A stretch of 27,243 nt of DNA from NCBI GenBank assembly GCA_902572065.1, contig CACGEL010000009.1, forward strand, positions 1-27,243, read 5' to 3'. Shown piece after piece: positions 15,120 to 25,082 of this stretch (positions are counted from its first letter, which is position 1; the number at the start of each line of letters is the position of its first letter). Below the pieces are notes generated by a model. The model ran no database searches, had not been told where the DNA came from, and saw only the letters and a program-made list of their open reading frames with translations. The translations under genes were made by a program, and so were the position numbers. The stretch comes from an uncultured Prochlorococcus sp. (GTDB taxonomy: Bacteria; Cyanobacteriota; Cyanobacteriia; PCC-6307; Cyanobiaceae).

Positions 15120-16352
15120 TTGAGAAAAGTGAACGTTGAGAATTTTGATTTCCTCTCGCCCAAATCCGAAAGGGAAAACATTCAATTAGGATTATCAAGA
15201 GTAAAAAAAGCTCTTAGGGAATTAAATGATCCCTGCAAAAATATTCCTGCGATTCAAATAGTTGGAACCAATGGTAAAGGTTCTATTACAGCTTTTATAG
15301 AAAATATTCTTTATATAGAAAGAAAGAACATTGGGGTAACTACTTCTCCCCACCTTCTAGATATATGTGAAAGGATTAGAGTAAATAAAGAAAATATTAA
15401 TAAGGAAGAATTTGAAAGATTGCTTAAGAACATACAAAATAATCTTTCAATCAAAAAATTATCTCCTTTTGAACAAATAATTTGCTGTGCACTTAAGTTT
15501 TTTGAATTTAAAAAAGTAGATTTATTAATTCTTGAAGCTGGTTTAGGTGGACGATTAGATGCAACTACAGCACATCATTTAAGGCCAATAATTGCTATTG
15601 GAAATATAGATCTAGACCATAAAGAGTATCTTGGAGATTCAATTGAAAAAATTGCTAAAGAGAAAGTTGCTGTTATTGAAAAAAATGCATTTGTTATCAC
15701 TTGCAATCAAGATATTAAAGTTAAAGAAATCATTAAAACAAGAGCTAAAGAAGTAGGTGCCAAAATAATATGGAAGAAATCATTACCAAGGAATTATGAA
15801 CTTGGTTTAAAAGGAAATTTTCAGAGACAAAATGCAGCAGTTGCTATTGGAGTCATTGAAGCACTAAATAATTTAGGATTTAGTCTTAAAGAATGCTCTA
15901 TCAAAAAAGGGCTAAAAAAAACAAGATGGAATGGGAGGCTAGAATTAATTAAATGTTTTAATAAAAAAGTACTTATAGATTCTGCACATAATTACTCTGC
16001 AGCAAAAGCCCTTTCAGAAGAAAGGAAAACTTGGAATAATAATAAGAAAGGGGTTTATTGGATTTTAGGAGTCCAGAAACAAAAAGATATTGCCGCAATG
16101 ATTAAAGTTCTTATCAAAAAAAATGATTACGTATTACTAGTTCCAGTCCCTAATCAAGCAAGTTGGAAATTAAAAGACTTACCTGAGATTAATGACCTTA
16201 ATAATTTAAATATATTTGAGTTTGAAAGATTTGATCTTGCTTTTAATTATCTATTGGGGCTAAAAGAATGGCCAAAATGTAATCCCGTAATAACAGGTTC
16301 AATTTTTTTAGTTGCAGAGTTTATTAAATTTGCAAATAAGCAAAAGATTTAG
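15120..16352 (+). CDS. folC: Folylpolyglutamate synthase / dihydrofolate synthase
   Basis: FolC joins glutamate to dihydropteroate and then adds further glutamates to folates. The 410-residue protein belongs to the Mur-ligase superfamily. Its ATP loop IVGTNGKGSITAFIENIL is near residues 47-64, followed by TTSPHLLDICERIRVN (folate-binding omega loop region). LILEAGLGGRLDATTA, GNIDLDHKEYLG, the C-terminal domain RWNGRLELI, and LIDSAHNYSAAKAL come next. The start is taken as a TTG at 15120; a GTG three codons later (15129) is an alternative. The stop overlaps that of the convergent oxidase gene by 4 bp. Confidence 0.93.
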   Translation: MRKVNVENFDFLSPKSERENIQLGLSRVKKALRELNDPCKNIPAIQIVGTNGKGSITAFIENILYIERKNIGVTTSPHLLDICERIRVNKENINKEEFERLLKNIQNNLSIKKLSPFEQIICCALKFFEFKKVDLLILEAGLGGRLDATTAHHLRPIIAIGNIDLDHKEYLGDSIEKIAKEKVAVIEKNAFVITCNQDIKVKEIIKTRAKEVGAKIIWKKSLPRNYELGLKGNFQRQNAAVAIGVIEALNNLGFSLKECSIKKGLKKTRWNGRLELIKCFNKKVLIDSAHNYSAAKALSEERKTWNNNKKGVYWILGVQKQKDIAAMIKVLIKKNDYVLLVPVPNQASWKLKDLPEINDLNNLNIFEFERFDLAFNYLLGLKEWPKCNPVITGSIFLVAEFIKFANKQKI

Positions 16353-17704
16353 ATATTAAACTCATCTTTTATTTCCCATCCTTGCAATTTACCAGGATTT
16401 AATAATCCTTTAGGATCAAATTTTAATTTTGCTTTTACTTGATCAGAGTCAATGACTCCTAAGCCACCTCCCTCAACAGTTAAAACATGAGGATTAAAAA
16501 TAATTGCTCCAAGTTTCTTACAATTTTCAATTATTTGATTTAATTGATCTGAACCATTCCATTTTATTACTGGCAAAGCAGCTAATCTGGGGACCCCTTG
16601 TTGAGATACTGCTTCAATATGCCAAAGAATATTCTTACCCCATTTTTCTCTCAACAAATTTATTAATTCTAATTCCTTATCCAAAGGTAAAAGCATCTGT
16701 AAATATGTCCACTTTTTATCCTTTGCTCTCATATGCAGCGTTGTATGGTTCCATACCACTTCAGAGATCCCATTTGATAATTGATCCTCTTGTCCAAGAA
16801 GAATAGATTTAACTTGATATTTTTTACAAATTAGTTCAATAGTTTTTATCCCCCCAAGTGTTGACTGAAGCAAAATCTTATGACTTGTAGATTTACCTTT
16901 GAACCAAATAGGCATTTGATCTACAATTTCTTTTTCAAGAATTGCGCCAAGCCTCAGGTCAATTGCTGCAATAGTACATGTTTTTAAAATTTCGATTGTC
17001 TTATTTAACTCTTCACAGTCAATTACTATTGAGTACCAATTTCGTTTAATATCAGTCGCAATTAATAAAGAAGTAATAATTCCATTAGTTCCATACGCGT
17101 GATTTAAAGGTTCTGATTCTTCAGCATCAAATCTTAGTAATTTAGACTCTTCATTTATAGTTACAGCTTCTAGACCTATAAGATTTCCTGGATCTCTTAA
17201 AAATCCCCATCTAATTGATCCAATACCTCCTGAGCCACCTGCGATAAAACCTCCTATAGTTGCAGTTTTCCATGTACTTGGAAGTAACCTTAATTCTCTT
17301 CCATATTTTTCTAGTTCTTTATTTAAATCTCCCATTAAGCATCCAGATTGTACCTTTACAAAACCTGTCTCTGGATAAAATTCCTCTAATTTATTTAAAT
17401 AATTCATTTGCATAACAATGCCCTTAAACAGAGGAACAGCTTGTCCATAATTACCTGTACCTGAACCTCTTAAAGTAAGTGGGGTAGAAAATTGCCAACA
17501 AATTTCTGCTACCTTCTTTACCGCAATTTGATCAATAGGTCTAACCACGAAATCAGCGATACATCCATCTAGTCTTTTTTCAAGAATTGGAGAATAGTTA
17601 TAGAAGTCTTTTGAAAGTCTTTTTACATCGGAAGTGTTTTCAATAATTTCTAAATTATCAACTTTTTGTAATTTTTCTATTAATTTTGAATTTCTTAATG
17701 ACAT
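16349..17704 (-). CDS. FAD-linked oxidase (GlcD/PCMH type)
   Basis: The 451-residue protein has a PCMH-type FAD domain: PLTLRGSGTGNYGQAVPL, then VQSGCLMGDLNKELEKYG, LRLLPSTWKTATIGGFIAGG and GGIGSIRWGFLRDPGNLIG. The C-terminal closing motif is VEGGGLGVIDSDQVKAKLKF followed by DPKGLLNPGKLQGW. These are hallmarks of the glycolate/D-lactate dehydrogenase (GlcD) group. The substrate is a 2-hydroxy acid or a related alcohol but cannot be specified. No iron-sulfur partner gene is adjacent. It sits 34 bp downstream of the amidohydrolase gene on the same strand, so the two are probably one transcript. Confidence 0.85.
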   Translation of the reverse strand: MSLRNSKLIEKLQKVDNLEIIENTSDVKRLSKDFYNYSPILEKRLDGCIADFVVRPIDQIAVKKVAEICWQFSTPLTLRGSGTGNYGQAVPLFKGIVMQMNYLNKLEEFYPETGFVKVQSGCLMGDLNKELEKYGRELRLLPSTWKTATIGGFIAGGSGGIGSIRWGFLRDPGNLIGLEAVTINEESKLLRFDAEESEPLNHAYGTNGIITSLLIATDIKRNWYSIVIDCEELNKTIEILKTCTIAAIDLRLGAILEKEIVDQMPIWFKGKSTSHKILLQSTLGGIKTIELICKKYQVKSILLGQEDQLSNGISEVVWNHTTLHMRAKDKKWTYLQMLLPLDKELELINLLREKWGKNILWHIEAVSQQGVPRLAALPVIKWNGSDQLNQIIENCKKLGAIIFNPHVLTVEGGGLGVIDSDQVKAKLKFDPKGLLNPGKLQGWEIKDEFNI

Positions 17705-17738
17705 TAATAATTTCTTACTTTAAATATAAAATAATTGA

Positions 17739-18971
17739 TTACCTATACAATTCGCCATTTATAAGAACTTCTCTTTTTAAATTACTTGAAAAAATATCAG
17801 CCCACGTTTCAGCATCTAAAACCACAAAATCAACAGGACATCCTTTTCTAACCAACCCGTCCCAATTTAAATTTAATAATCTACTTGGTGATAAAAGGAT
17901 GGAAGATAAAGTCAATCTTTCCCAAGGATTTAATTGAAGCATAGGCATTGCAAGAGATATCAAATAAAAAGGATCATAATTACCAAATGGATACCAAGGG
18001 TCTTGAACATTATCGCTCCCGATAGAAACATCGACTAATGATTTCTGTAGCTGCTTGATTGGGGCAACTGGTCTATTTAAAGATATACTTTTATCTCTGC
18101 GATTGAGCAACCAGAAATTTGTAAGAGGCAATGCAATCACTTTTATGTCTTTCTTAGCAATTTCGCTTCCAAGATGAAGTATTTCATTGTTATCTAAAAA
18201 CAAAATACTACTTAAGTGACTACAAGTTATTGGGACTTTAACATTTAATCTATCAATAGTTTCCAATAAAACTTTAATGCCTGCTCCTGGCTCAATAGTT
18301 GATTCATCTATGTGTAGATCAATTTCTAAATTATATTTATCTGCAAGCAAGAGGGTCTTAGAAAGTAATTGTTTTATTTTTATTCTATTAAAAGGGGGAA
18401 TAAGAACACCTCCTAAAATACCCTTTTCCTTAGAAAACAATTTTGCCAATTCCTCTCCGCGTGGGGTATCCCAAAATTCTAATGGGGCTAATGCTACATA
18501 CTGTAATTTCAACTTAGAAGAATATTTTTTTTGGAGTTTAAAAAGCTCATCCCAAATATTATGATCCTGAGTTTCGTAGGTATCAACATGACTCCTTATG
18601 GCTCTATAACCATTTTTAAGTGCCAGGTTTAATGATTTTTCAGCTCTCTCCAAAACTTTATTTATAGTCCTGGTTTTATGCTCTTCTAAATTTACTGATA
18701 ATGCCTCTTCATAGTCAGATTTAAAATTAGGGAACTCTCCAAAAATAAAAGATTTATCAAAGTGTGAATGAGTTTCAACAAATCTTGGAAAAAGAATTTT
18801 TTTAGGCTTTTTATTTTTAATATTTATAGGCTTTAGTTCAGAAACAATCCCTTTTTCCCAAGCAACAAAAACAGAAGCAAAATTCTCATCATCTACCTTA
18901 AGGTTATCAGCATTTTCTATTTCACAAAGGCTTCTTGGTATGAGAACCTCTAATTTTCCAGAATTGCTCAA
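17739..18971 (-). CDS. Cytosine deaminase-like amidohydrolase
   Basis: This 410-residue metal-dependent hydrolase is of the CodA branch. The metal-binding HxH is in VETHSHFDKSF, further ligands are in LQIDLHIDE-type sequence (DLHIDESTIEPGAG) and ITCSHLSS, and the catalytic Asp is in IGSDNVQDPWYPFGNYDP. The SDNVxDPWYPxG motif is typical of cytosine deaminases and close relatives that act on pyrimidines, triazines or other cyclic amidines, so the true substrate is uncertain. A C-terminal beta segment completes the usual amidohydrolase sandwich (CPVDFVVLDAETWADIF). It is paired with the downstream FAD oxidase, suggesting a small salvage or catabolic unit. Confidence 0.82.
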   Translation of the reverse strand: MSNSGKLEVLIPRSLCEIENADNLKVDDENFASVFVAWEKGIVSELKPINIKNKKPKKILFPRFVETHSHFDKSFIFGEFPNFKSDYEEALSVNLEEHKTRTINKVLERAEKSLNLALKNGYRAIRSHVDTYETQDHNIWDELFKLQKKYSSKLKLQYVALAPLEFWDTPRGEELAKLFSKEKGILGGVLIPPFNRIKIKQLLSKTLLLADKYNLEIDLHIDESTIEPGAGIKVLLETIDRLNVKVPITCSHLSSILFLDNNEILHLGSEIAKKDIKVIALPLTNFWLLNRRDKSISLNRPVAPIKQLQKSLVDVSIGSDNVQDPWYPFGNYDPFYLISLAMPMLQLNPWERLTLSSILLSPSRLLNLNWDGLVRKGCPVDFVVLDAETWADIFSSNLKREVLINGELYR

Positions 18972-19106
18972 AATTTAATTTCCTTTTACTTCATTTTAAA
19001 ACATCAATAATACTTAGTTAGAAAGTAAGAAAATAATTCAAAATCTTCTAAAAAATGGAAATAAGCGTGAAATTTTACGCACTAGTTGTTAAATTTATAG
19101 ATATGA

Positions 19107-19180
19107 GGCGGGCGTCGCCAAGTGGTTAAGGCAGCGGCTTGTGGCGCCGCTATTCGGGGGTTCGAATCCCCTCGCTCGCC
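19107..19180 (+). tRNA. tRNA-His (anticodon GTG)
   Basis: The acceptor GCGGGCG (19108-19114) pairs with CGCTCGC (19173-19179) through one G-T pair. An encoded extra G at -1 (19107) faces C73, the histidine identity feature. The anticodon arm is GCGGC-TTGTGGC-GCCGC with anticodon GTG, and the T arm is GGGGG-TTCGAAT-CCCCT. CCA is not encoded. miaB begins 73 bp downstream. Confidence 0.96.
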
Positions 19181-19253
19181 CTTAAAAATATGGCTCCAAA
19201 ATTATTTAAATTATAATTTTGAATTAACAAATCCCTTCAGAACTTTTAGCAAA

Positions 19254-20648
19254 GTGCTAACAAAACCAATACAAGAAGAAAAAAAAACTAATAAAGATTC
19301 CTCTATCGGTAGTTATTGGATAACAACTTTTGGTTGCCAAATGAATAAAGCAGATTCCGAAAGGATGGCTGGTACTCTTGAAAAAATGGGATATTCAAGA
19401 GCTGTTGACGAATTAAAAGCTGATTTAGTCTTATACAATACCTGTACAATAAGAGATAGTGCTCAGCAAAAGGTTTATAGTTTTTTGGGAAAGCAAGTCA
19501 AAAGAAAGCATAATTATCCAAATTTAAAATTAGTAGTAGCTGGTTGCCTTGCTCAACAAGAGGGTGAGTCTCTTTTAAGAAGAGTGCCTGAACTTGATTT
19601 AATTATGGGGCCTCAACATGTAAATAATCTTGAAAATCTTTTAGGCAGAGTTGAGTCGGGTAATCAAGTTATCGCTACTGAAGAAACTTTTATATCTGAA
19701 GACATTACAAATGCTAGAAGAGATAGTTCAATTTGTGGGTGGGTTAATATTATTTATGGTTGCAATGAAAGATGCTCTTATTGTGTAGTCCCTTCTGTTA
19801 GAGGAAAAGAACAATCAAGATATCCTGATGCAATTAAGAGTGAAATAAAAACTTTAGCTATTAATAATTTTAAAGAGGTAACTCTTCTAGGTCAGAATAT
19901 TGATGCCTATGGTAGAGATCTTCCTGGGATAAAAAAAGATGGCAGTAAAGCAAATACTTTGACAGATCTTCTTTATTTTATTCATGATGTTGAGGGAATA
20001 AGAAGAATAAGATTTGCTACTAGTCATCCAAGATATTTTTCAAAAAGACTTATTAAAGCATGTTATGAATTAGATAAAGTCTGTGAGCATTTTCATATTC
20101 CATTCCAAAGTGGGAATGATGAAATCCTGAGATTAATGGCGAGGGGTTATAAAATTGATAAATATAAAAAAATAATTGAAAACATAAGATTATTAATGCC
20201 AGAGGCATCAATTACCGCAGATGCAATAGTTGCTTTTCCTGGAGAAACGGATCAACAATATCGAGATACTTTAAAACTAATAGCTGACATTGGTTTCGAT
20301 CAAGTAATGACCGCAGCTTATTCCCCAAGGCCTAACACACCTGCAGCAATATGGGATAATCAAATTCCTGAAGAAGTTAAAAAAGAAAGATTAAAAGAAA
20401 TCAACGAACTTGTTGATACAACCTCAAGAAAAAGAAATCAAAGATACTTAAATAATATTGAAAGTGTTTTGATAGAAGGCTTGAATCCCAAAAACACCTC
20501 ACAAATGATGGGCAGGACAAGAACAAACAGACTTACTTTTGTAGAAATCCCAAAAAACATTGACTTTAATTATTCATTTGGAGACGAACTCAATGTAAAA
20601 ATAACAGATGCAAGATCTTTTTCTTTAAGTGGTCAAATTTATAAATAA
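19254..20648 (+). CDS. miaB: tRNA-2-methylthio-N6-dimethylallyladenosine synthase MiaB
   Basis: MiaB adds the methylthio group at position 37 of tRNAs that read UNN codons. The 464-residue protein has the three domains of the family. The N-terminal UPF0004 domain binds one cluster through [25 protein letters not shown] and [10 protein letters not shown]. The radical SAM core has [17 protein letters not shown] (Cx3Cx2C). The C-terminal TRAM domain spans the last ~65 residues ([14 protein letters not shown]). The frame is open upstream into tRNA-His, so the start is taken at the GTG 19254, which gives the usual length. Eight bp separate it from ddl. Confidence 0.94.
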   Translation: MLTKPIQEEKKTNKDSSIGSYWITTFGCQMNKADSERMAGTLEKMGYSRAVDELKADLVLYNTCTIRDSAQQKVYSFLGKQVKRKHNYPNLKLVVAGCLAQQEGESLLRRVPELDLIMGPQHVNNLENLLGRVESGNQVIATEETFISEDITNARRDSSICGWVNIIYGCNERCSYCVVPSVRGKEQSRYPDAIKSEIKTLAINNFKEVTLLGQNIDAYGRDLPGIKKDGSKANTLTDLLYFIHDVEGIRRIRFATSHPRYFSKRLIKACYELDKVCEHFHIPFQSGNDEILRLMARGYKIDKYKKIIENIRLLMPEASITADAIVAFPGETDQQYRDTLKLIADIGFDQVMTAAYSPRPNTPAAIWDNQIPEEVKKERLKEINELVDTTSRKRNQRYLNNIESVLIEGLNPKNTSQMMGRTRTNRLTFVEIPKNIDFNYSFGDELNVKITDARSFSLSGQIYK

Positions 20649-20656
20649 TTTTCTAA

Positions 20657-21724
20657 ATGGTAAGGAAAGAAAAAAAAAGTATTGGAATAATTTTTGGGGG
20701 AAATTCAAATGAACATAATGTATCAATATCTTCAGCCAAAACAGTTTTTAAATCCTTAATCTCCAAAACAAACAAAGAACGATTTAATGTGAAGGCTTTT
20801 TATATAAATAAATATGGAGTGTGGTTTAATAACAATCAATCTTTAGAAATATTAAAAGAAAATTGTAGAGATAATACATCCAATAAGTACCAAGTTTTGC
20901 CTAAAGGAGAAATTAACTTTCTACAAAATGTTGAGTTTCAAAATATTGATATATGGTTCCCCTTATTACATGGTCAAAATGGAGAAGATGGAGCAATTCA
21001 TGGATTATTAAGATTTACCCAAAAACCCTTGGTAGGCAGTGGGATTTTAGGATCTGCTTTAGGAATGGATAAAATATTGATGAAAAAAATATTTTCACAT
21101 TTAGCAATTCCACAATTAAATTATTTGGCTATCCAAAATCAAAATATAAATGATGATAATGTTAAAAATAATTTATCTATTGAAATTATTGAAAAATTAA
21201 ATTTACCTGTTTTTGTCAAACCTGCCAATTCAGGTTCCTCTCTTGGTATTTCAAAGGCAAAGAATAAATCAGAAATCATTAATGCTCTACAAAAGGCTTG
21301 GGAAATAGACTCAAGAATTGTTATCGAAGAAGGTTTAGATGTTAGAGAACTTGAATGCGGAATAATTGGAAATATAAAACTTTCTACATCTGAAATTGGA
21401 GAAGTTTTATATTCGACAGATTGGTACGATTATGACTCAAAATATTCGTTGGATAATAAAATAATTATTCCAGCTGATATAGATTCTCAAATCTCTGAAC
21501 AAATTAAAGATATAGCCATTCGAAGTTGCAGAGCATTAAATATTTACGGTTTTGCGAGGGTAGATTTCTTTTTAGAAAAGATTTCAAATAAAATCTTTCT
21601 AAATGAAATAAATACAATTCCTGGTTTCACAAGTAAAAGTATGTTCCCCATGCTTTGGAATGCTTCAGGTTTAAATATTGATCAACTTGTGGCTAAACTA
21701 ATTGATATATCCTTAGATTCATAG
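20657..21724 (+). CDS. ddl: D-alanine--D-alanine ligase
   Basis: Ddl makes the D-Ala-D-Ala dipeptide for peptidoglycan stem peptides with ATP. The 355-residue ATP-grasp protein has IGIIFGGNSNEHNVSISSA at the N-terminus, then WFPLLHGQNGEDGAIHGLL, GSGILGSALGMDK and VFVKPANSGSSLGISKA. VIEEGLDVRELECGIIG and the metal/substrate end FLNEINTIPGFTSKSMFP follow. It is intact and slightly longer than many Ddl proteins, because of a charged segment near residue 65-85. It lies between miaB (8 bp) and a small membrane protein (11 bp), at the start of a division and wall cluster. Confidence 0.95.
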   Translation: MVRKEKKSIGIIFGGNSNEHNVSISSAKTVFKSLISKTNKERFNVKAFYINKYGVWFNNNQSLEILKENCRDNTSNKYQVLPKGEINFLQNVEFQNIDIWFPLLHGQNGEDGAIHGLLRFTQKPLVGSGILGSALGMDKILMKKIFSHLAIPQLNYLAIQNQNINDDNVKNNLSIEIIEKLNLPVFVKPANSGSSLGISKAKNKSEIINALQKAWEIDSRIVIEEGLDVRELECGIIGNIKLSTSEIGEVLYSTDWYDYDSKYSLDNKIIIPADIDSQISEQIKDIAIRSCRALNIYGFARVDFFLEKISNKIFLNEINTIPGFTSKSMFPMLWNASGLNIDQLVAKLIDISLDS

Positions 21725-21735
21725 AGTAAAGTCAA

Positions 21736-22146
21736 ATGCTGCATGGACTACTTTGGTTACCATTACTTTTAATATTCGTTCTATTAACTGCTCTTGGCTG
21801 GCTGGAAAGAAGAAGGCAGAATCTTTTTAGAAATTGGGCTAGTGGTTCTGAAATTTGTAAATTAGATAGTTCTGGTGGAGCCTTGTTAAAAGATGGTGAA
21901 TTAAAATGGAGTGCATTTGAAGCTGGGACATTTGAAGAGAAAGATAGCTTCACAATAAAAAAACTTGAATTAGTAGAATTAATGGCTCTTACTTCAGGCG
22001 AAGCTCCTTTAACTGATGAATCTCAAGGCAAGTGTAGGCTTAGACTTATTGGAGAGGGGAAAGAGATGGATGTTCCATTCTCAGATGCAGAAAAAGCTAG
22101 AGAATGGATGGATCAATTGATGGAAAAAGCTAGATGTGACTTGTGA
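21736..22146 (+). CDS. Conserved cyanobacterial membrane-anchored protein, function unknown
   Basis: The 136-residue protein has one N-terminal span (LLWLPLLLIFVLLTALGWL) followed by a basic stretch (ERRRQNLFRN) that should stay in the cytoplasm. The soluble domain of ~105 residues is acidic and ends CDL. I see no catalytic motif; the pattern LDSSGGALLKDGELKWSAFE and a C-terminal helix EKAREWMDQLMEKA suggest a small beta-rich domain of the PH-like kind, but this is a guess. It is wedged between ddl and ftsQ, and its stop overlaps the ftsQ GTG by 4 bp, so its translation is probably coupled to ftsQ. A role in wall synthesis or division is suggested by position only. Confidence 0.75.
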   Translation: MLHGLLWLPLLLIFVLLTALGWLERRRQNLFRNWASGSEICKLDSSGGALLKDGELKWSAFEAGTFEEKDSFTIKKLELVELMALTSGEAPLTDESQGKCRLRLIGEGKEMDVPFSDAEKAREWMDQLMEKARCDL

Positions 22147-22868
22147 AGAATCAACAAAAAGTAAAACAAAGAAATTCTTTTTTATTAATTACATGTCTAT
22201 TTTTAACAACTTTTTTAACCTTTAAAACTTTCAAAAAAGTTAATTACCAAGACATTTCAATTTTTGGTAGCGAATTATTTTCTGTCGAAGATATAGTTGC
22301 TAACTCTTCTCTTAATTTGCCAACTCCGTTGATATTTGTAAAAACCAAATACACTGAAAAAGAGTTAAAAAGAAATTTATCTCTTGAGAATGTCTCAATT
22401 TCCAGACAGATATTCCCTTTTGGTTTGAAAATCCTAATCAAAACAAGAACACCAATAGCTTACGGGGAGAAGCTTTTAAAAGGAGAAAAGATAAATGGTT
22501 TCATTGATCAAGATGGTTTTTTTATAAATGAGGAATTTTCAGACAAAGAAAAAATTAAAAAATTATCCAGTAGAGTTTTTGGCTGGAAAGAAGACTTTAG
22601 AGAGTTATTATCAAAAATTTTGAATTCTCAAAAAAATAATGATGTTGAATTCGTTAAAATAAGATTTTCTCCAAATGGATTTTTAACATTAGAAGAAAAA
22701 AGCTTAAAAACAATATTTATAGGGATCGATCCAAAAATAATCGAAATTCAATTACAAATAATTTTTGATATTAAAAATCAATTAAAAGGGGGAAATATAT
22801 TAAAAAGAATAGATAATATCGACTTAACAGACCCAAACAATCCCAAAATTAAAGTGTTCAAATCCTAA
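22143..22868 (+). CDS. ftsQ: Cell division protein FtsQ (DivIB family)
   Basis: FtsQ links the cytoplasmic FtsZ ring to wall-building proteins in the periplasm. The 241-residue protein has a short basic N-terminus, one membrane span (SFLLITCLFLTTFLTF) and then a POTRA domain. The POTRA starts at QDISIFGSELFSVEDIVANS and contains NVSISRQIFPFGLKILIKTR, followed by a beta domain that ends NIDLTDPNNPKIKVF. The GTG start at 22143 overlaps the preceding stop by 4 bp. It is upstream of ftsZ with a 177-bp gap, so ftsZ probably also has its own promoter. Assignment rests on POTRA pattern plus position. Confidence 0.88.
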   Translation: MKNQQKVKQRNSFLLITCLFLTTFLTFKTFKKVNYQDISIFGSELFSVEDIVANSSLNLPTPLIFVKTKYTEKELKRNLSLENVSISRQIFPFGLKILIKTRTPIAYGEKLLKGEKINGFIDQDGFFINEEFSDKEKIKKLSSRVFGWKEDFRELLSKILNSQKNNDVEFVKIRFSPNGFLTLEEKSLKTIFIGIDPKIIEIQLQIIFDIKNQLKGGNILKRIDNIDLTDPNNPKIKVFKS

Positions 22869-23018
22869 TAATTGAAAACAAATTTCATAAAAGTTTTTTT
22901 GATTAGTACAGTGTTTATGGGTGTTTAGACTGTTGGCTTAAATTCTCAACAAGTTAACATTTAAGGATTTTCTTCAAGAAATTCCTACATAACAGCTTAG
23001 TGAGTTCATAATGCATCC

Positions 23019-23030
23019 AATACTAGTATT
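23019..23030. promoter_or_regulatory. 12-bp palindrome upstream of ftsZ
   Basis: AATACTAGTATT is a perfect palindrome ending 15 bp before the ftsZ ATG. It sits where a ribosome or a repressor would contact the leader, so it could be an operator or a weak leader hairpin. It is short and AT-rich, so chance is possible. Confidence 0.3.
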
Positions 23031-23045
23031 TGATTTTATTTAGAG

Positions 23046-24161
23046 ATGAGCTTCGGAAACAATCCAAACTTTGATCAATCAAAAGACATCCTTCCAAGTC
23101 AGAACGCCAAAATTGAAGTTATTGGTGTCGGTGGTGGTGGAAGTAATGCTGTAAATAGGATGATTGATAGCGATCTTGAGGGCGTTTCATTCAGAGTTCT
23201 TAATACTGATGCACAAGCTTTATTGCAATCTTCTGCGGAAAGAAGAGTACAATTAGGTCAAAATTTAACAAGAGGTCTTGGAGCAGGAGGGAACCCAAGT
23301 ATCGGTCAAAAAGCTGCTGAGGAATCTAAAGATGAACTTCAACAAACCCTAGAGGGTTCAGACTTAGTTTTTATTGCAGCCGGCATGGGAGGTGGAACTG
23401 GAACAGGAGCGGCACCAGTAGTTGCCGAAGTAGCCAAACAAAGTGGGGCTTTAACGGTTGGAATAGTAACCAAACCTTTTTCTTTTGAAGGTAAAAGAAG
23501 AATGCGTCAAGCAGAAGAAGGGATCTTGAGATTAGCCGAAAACGTTGATACACTTATTGTCATTCCAAATGATCGTTTAAAAGACGTAATTGCAGGTGCC
23601 CCACTTCAAGAAGCTTTCAGGAATGCTGATGATGTTTTACGAATGGGAGTTAAAGGTATCAGTGATATAATTACGTGTCCTGGATTAGTAAACGTAGATT
23701 TTGCTGATGTTAGGTCTGTCATGACAGAGGCTGGAACTGCCCTCCTTGGTATTGGTATTGGTTCTGGCAGGTCTAGAGCATTAGAAGCTGCTCAAGCAGC
23801 AATGAATAGCCCTTTATTAGAGGCTGCACGGATTGATGGTGCCAAAGGTTGTGTGATTAACATCACTGGCGGCAAAGATATGACATTGGAAGATATGACC
23901 TCAGCTTCTGAAATTATTTATGACGTTGTAGATCAGGAAGCAAATATAATAGTAGGTGCTGTAGTAGATGAATCTATGGAAGGCGAGATACAGGTTACGG
24001 TTATTGCAACAGGTTTCGAAACAAATCAACCTTTAAAGCAACAAAGAATTAAGAACAGATTAGCCAAACAACCGCCATATTATAATTCCGAGAATAAAGA
24101 CCTTGGAGCTACTATTCCAGAATTTTTAAGATTAAGGCAAAATAAAAAAGATATAGAATAA
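23046..24161 (+). CDS. ftsZ: Cell division GTPase FtsZ
   Basis: FtsZ polymerises into the mid-cell ring that drives division. The 371-residue protein has [13 protein letters not shown] (residues 27-39), the tubulin signature [19 protein letters not shown] (113-131), [16 protein letters not shown] (T7 synergy loop) and [13 protein letters not shown]. The short linker ends in [14 protein letters not shown], a conserved C-terminal peptide for binding partner proteins. The N-terminal extension is short, as in Prochlorococcus. The 177-bp gap after ftsQ is the likely site of its own promoter. The SRP RNA gene faces it from downstream. Confidence 0.97.
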   Translation: MSFGNNPNFDQSKDILPSQNAKIEVIGVGGGGSNAVNRMIDSDLEGVSFRVLNTDAQALLQSSAERRVQLGQNLTRGLGAGGNPSIGQKAAEESKDELQQTLEGSDLVFIAAGMGGGTGTGAAPVVAEVAKQSGALTVGIVTKPFSFEGKRRMRQAEEGILRLAENVDTLIVIPNDRLKDVIAGAPLQEAFRNADDVLRMGVKGISDIITCPGLVNVDFADVRSVMTEAGTALLGIGIGSGRSRALEAAQAAMNSPLLEAARIDGAKGCVINITGGKDMTLEDMTSASEIIYDVVDQEANIIVGAVVDESMEGEIQVTVIATGFETNQPLKQQRIKNRLAKQPPYYNSENKDLGATIPEFLRLRQNKKDIE

Positions 24162-24176
24162 TCGTTAGAATTAAGT

Positions 24177-24270
24177 GACTCGGGTATCTCGCCTGCCTCA
24201 AGCATCCCTTGTGGCTGCTACCTTCCGATCCTGACCAGGTTTGGGCGTTAAAACCGCGAAAGGCCGAGTC
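24177..24270 (-). ncRNA. ffs: Signal recognition particle RNA (4.5S, small bacterial type)
   Basis: On the minus strand the apical domain reads CTGGTCAGGATCGGAAGGTA followed by GCAGCC. This contains the conserved GGTCAGG...GGAAGG...AGCAGCC that binds Ffh, with the GGAA-type loop. The outer ends GACTCGG and CCGAGTC pair to close the ~94-nt hairpin. The RNA works with Ffh and FtsY to target membrane proteins. It is convergent with ftsZ, and its 5' end is 36 bp from the divergent panB start. Confidence 0.94.
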
Positions 24271-24306
24271 GAATTTATACTAGCAATTTTTGATTAAAAA
24301 AGATAC

Positions 24307-25080
24307 ATGTTGCCTTCAGAACTCGTTAAATATAAAAAGAATTCTCATAGAATTATTGCACTAACTGCTTGGGACTCTATATCAGGTTCTTTAGCTGAGC
24401 AATCAGGAGCCGATATTGTTCTAGTAGGAGACTCTTTAGCAATGGTGTGTTTAGGATATAAATCCACCTTGCCAGTTACGTTAGACAATATGATATATCA
24501 TACAAATGCAGTTTCAAGAGGCTTCAGCAAAGAAATAAAGGAACAGCCCTTATTAGTTTGTGATATGCCTTTTCTTACTTATCAATGCGGAGAAAATAAA
24601 GCAGTGGAATATGCTGGAAAAATAATTAAGAATACATATGCTAAGGCAGTAAAAGTTGAGGGTGCTGAACCAGAGGTGCAAAATGTCATTTCAAGGTTAA
24701 TAAGGATGGGAATTCCAGTTATGGGTCATTTAGGGCTTACTCCACAGAGCTATTTAAAGCTGGGATTAAAAAAACAAGGGATCAATTCAGGTAGTCACGA
24801 AAAAATCAAAAGAGATGCTTTGTCACTAGAAAAATTAGGATGCTTTTCAATAGTTTTAGAACATATTCCAGAATTACTTGCGAAAGAAATTCAAACCGAT
24901 TTAGAAATACCAATAATTGGAATAGGAGCAGGTAATTTTTGTGATGGTCAAGTAAGAGTTACAGCTGATTTATTAGGCCTAAATGATAAGCAACCTCCAT
25001 TTTGTAGACCAATTATTGATGGGAAAAAATATTTTGGTGAAAAACTAAAAGAATGGGTGGATTCTGAAAGACTTATTTAA
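24307..25080 (+). CDS. panB: 3-methyl-2-oxobutanoate hydroxymethyltransferase (ketopantoate hydroxymethyltransferase)
   Basis: PanB transfers a one-carbon unit from 5,10-methylene-THF to 2-oxoisovalerate, giving ketopantoate on the way to pantothenate and CoA. The 257-residue TIM barrel shows [84 protein letters not shown] and [18 protein letters not shown]. These include the Mg-binding Asp residues and catalytic Glu region. The length is normal. It converges on hemW with 2 bp between stops. Confidence 0.95.
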   Translation: MLPSELVKYKKNSHRIIALTAWDSISGSLAEQSGADIVLVGDSLAMVCLGYKSTLPVTLDNMIYHTNAVSRGFSKEIKEQPLLVCDMPFLTYQCGENKAVEYAGKIIKNTYAKAVKVEGAEPEVQNVISRLIRMGIPVMGHLGLTPQSYLKLGLKKQGINSGSHEKIKRDALSLEKLGCFSIVLEHIPELLAKEIQTDLEIPIIGIGAGNFCDGQVRVTADLLGLNDKQPPFCRPIIDGKKYFGEKLKEWVDSERLI

Positions 25081-25082
25081 TC

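Noticed and set aside
19122..19253. 44-residue N-terminal extension of MiaB
   Set aside because: The first part is a translation of tRNA-His and the rest shows no family similarity; the GTG at 19254 gives the usual length.
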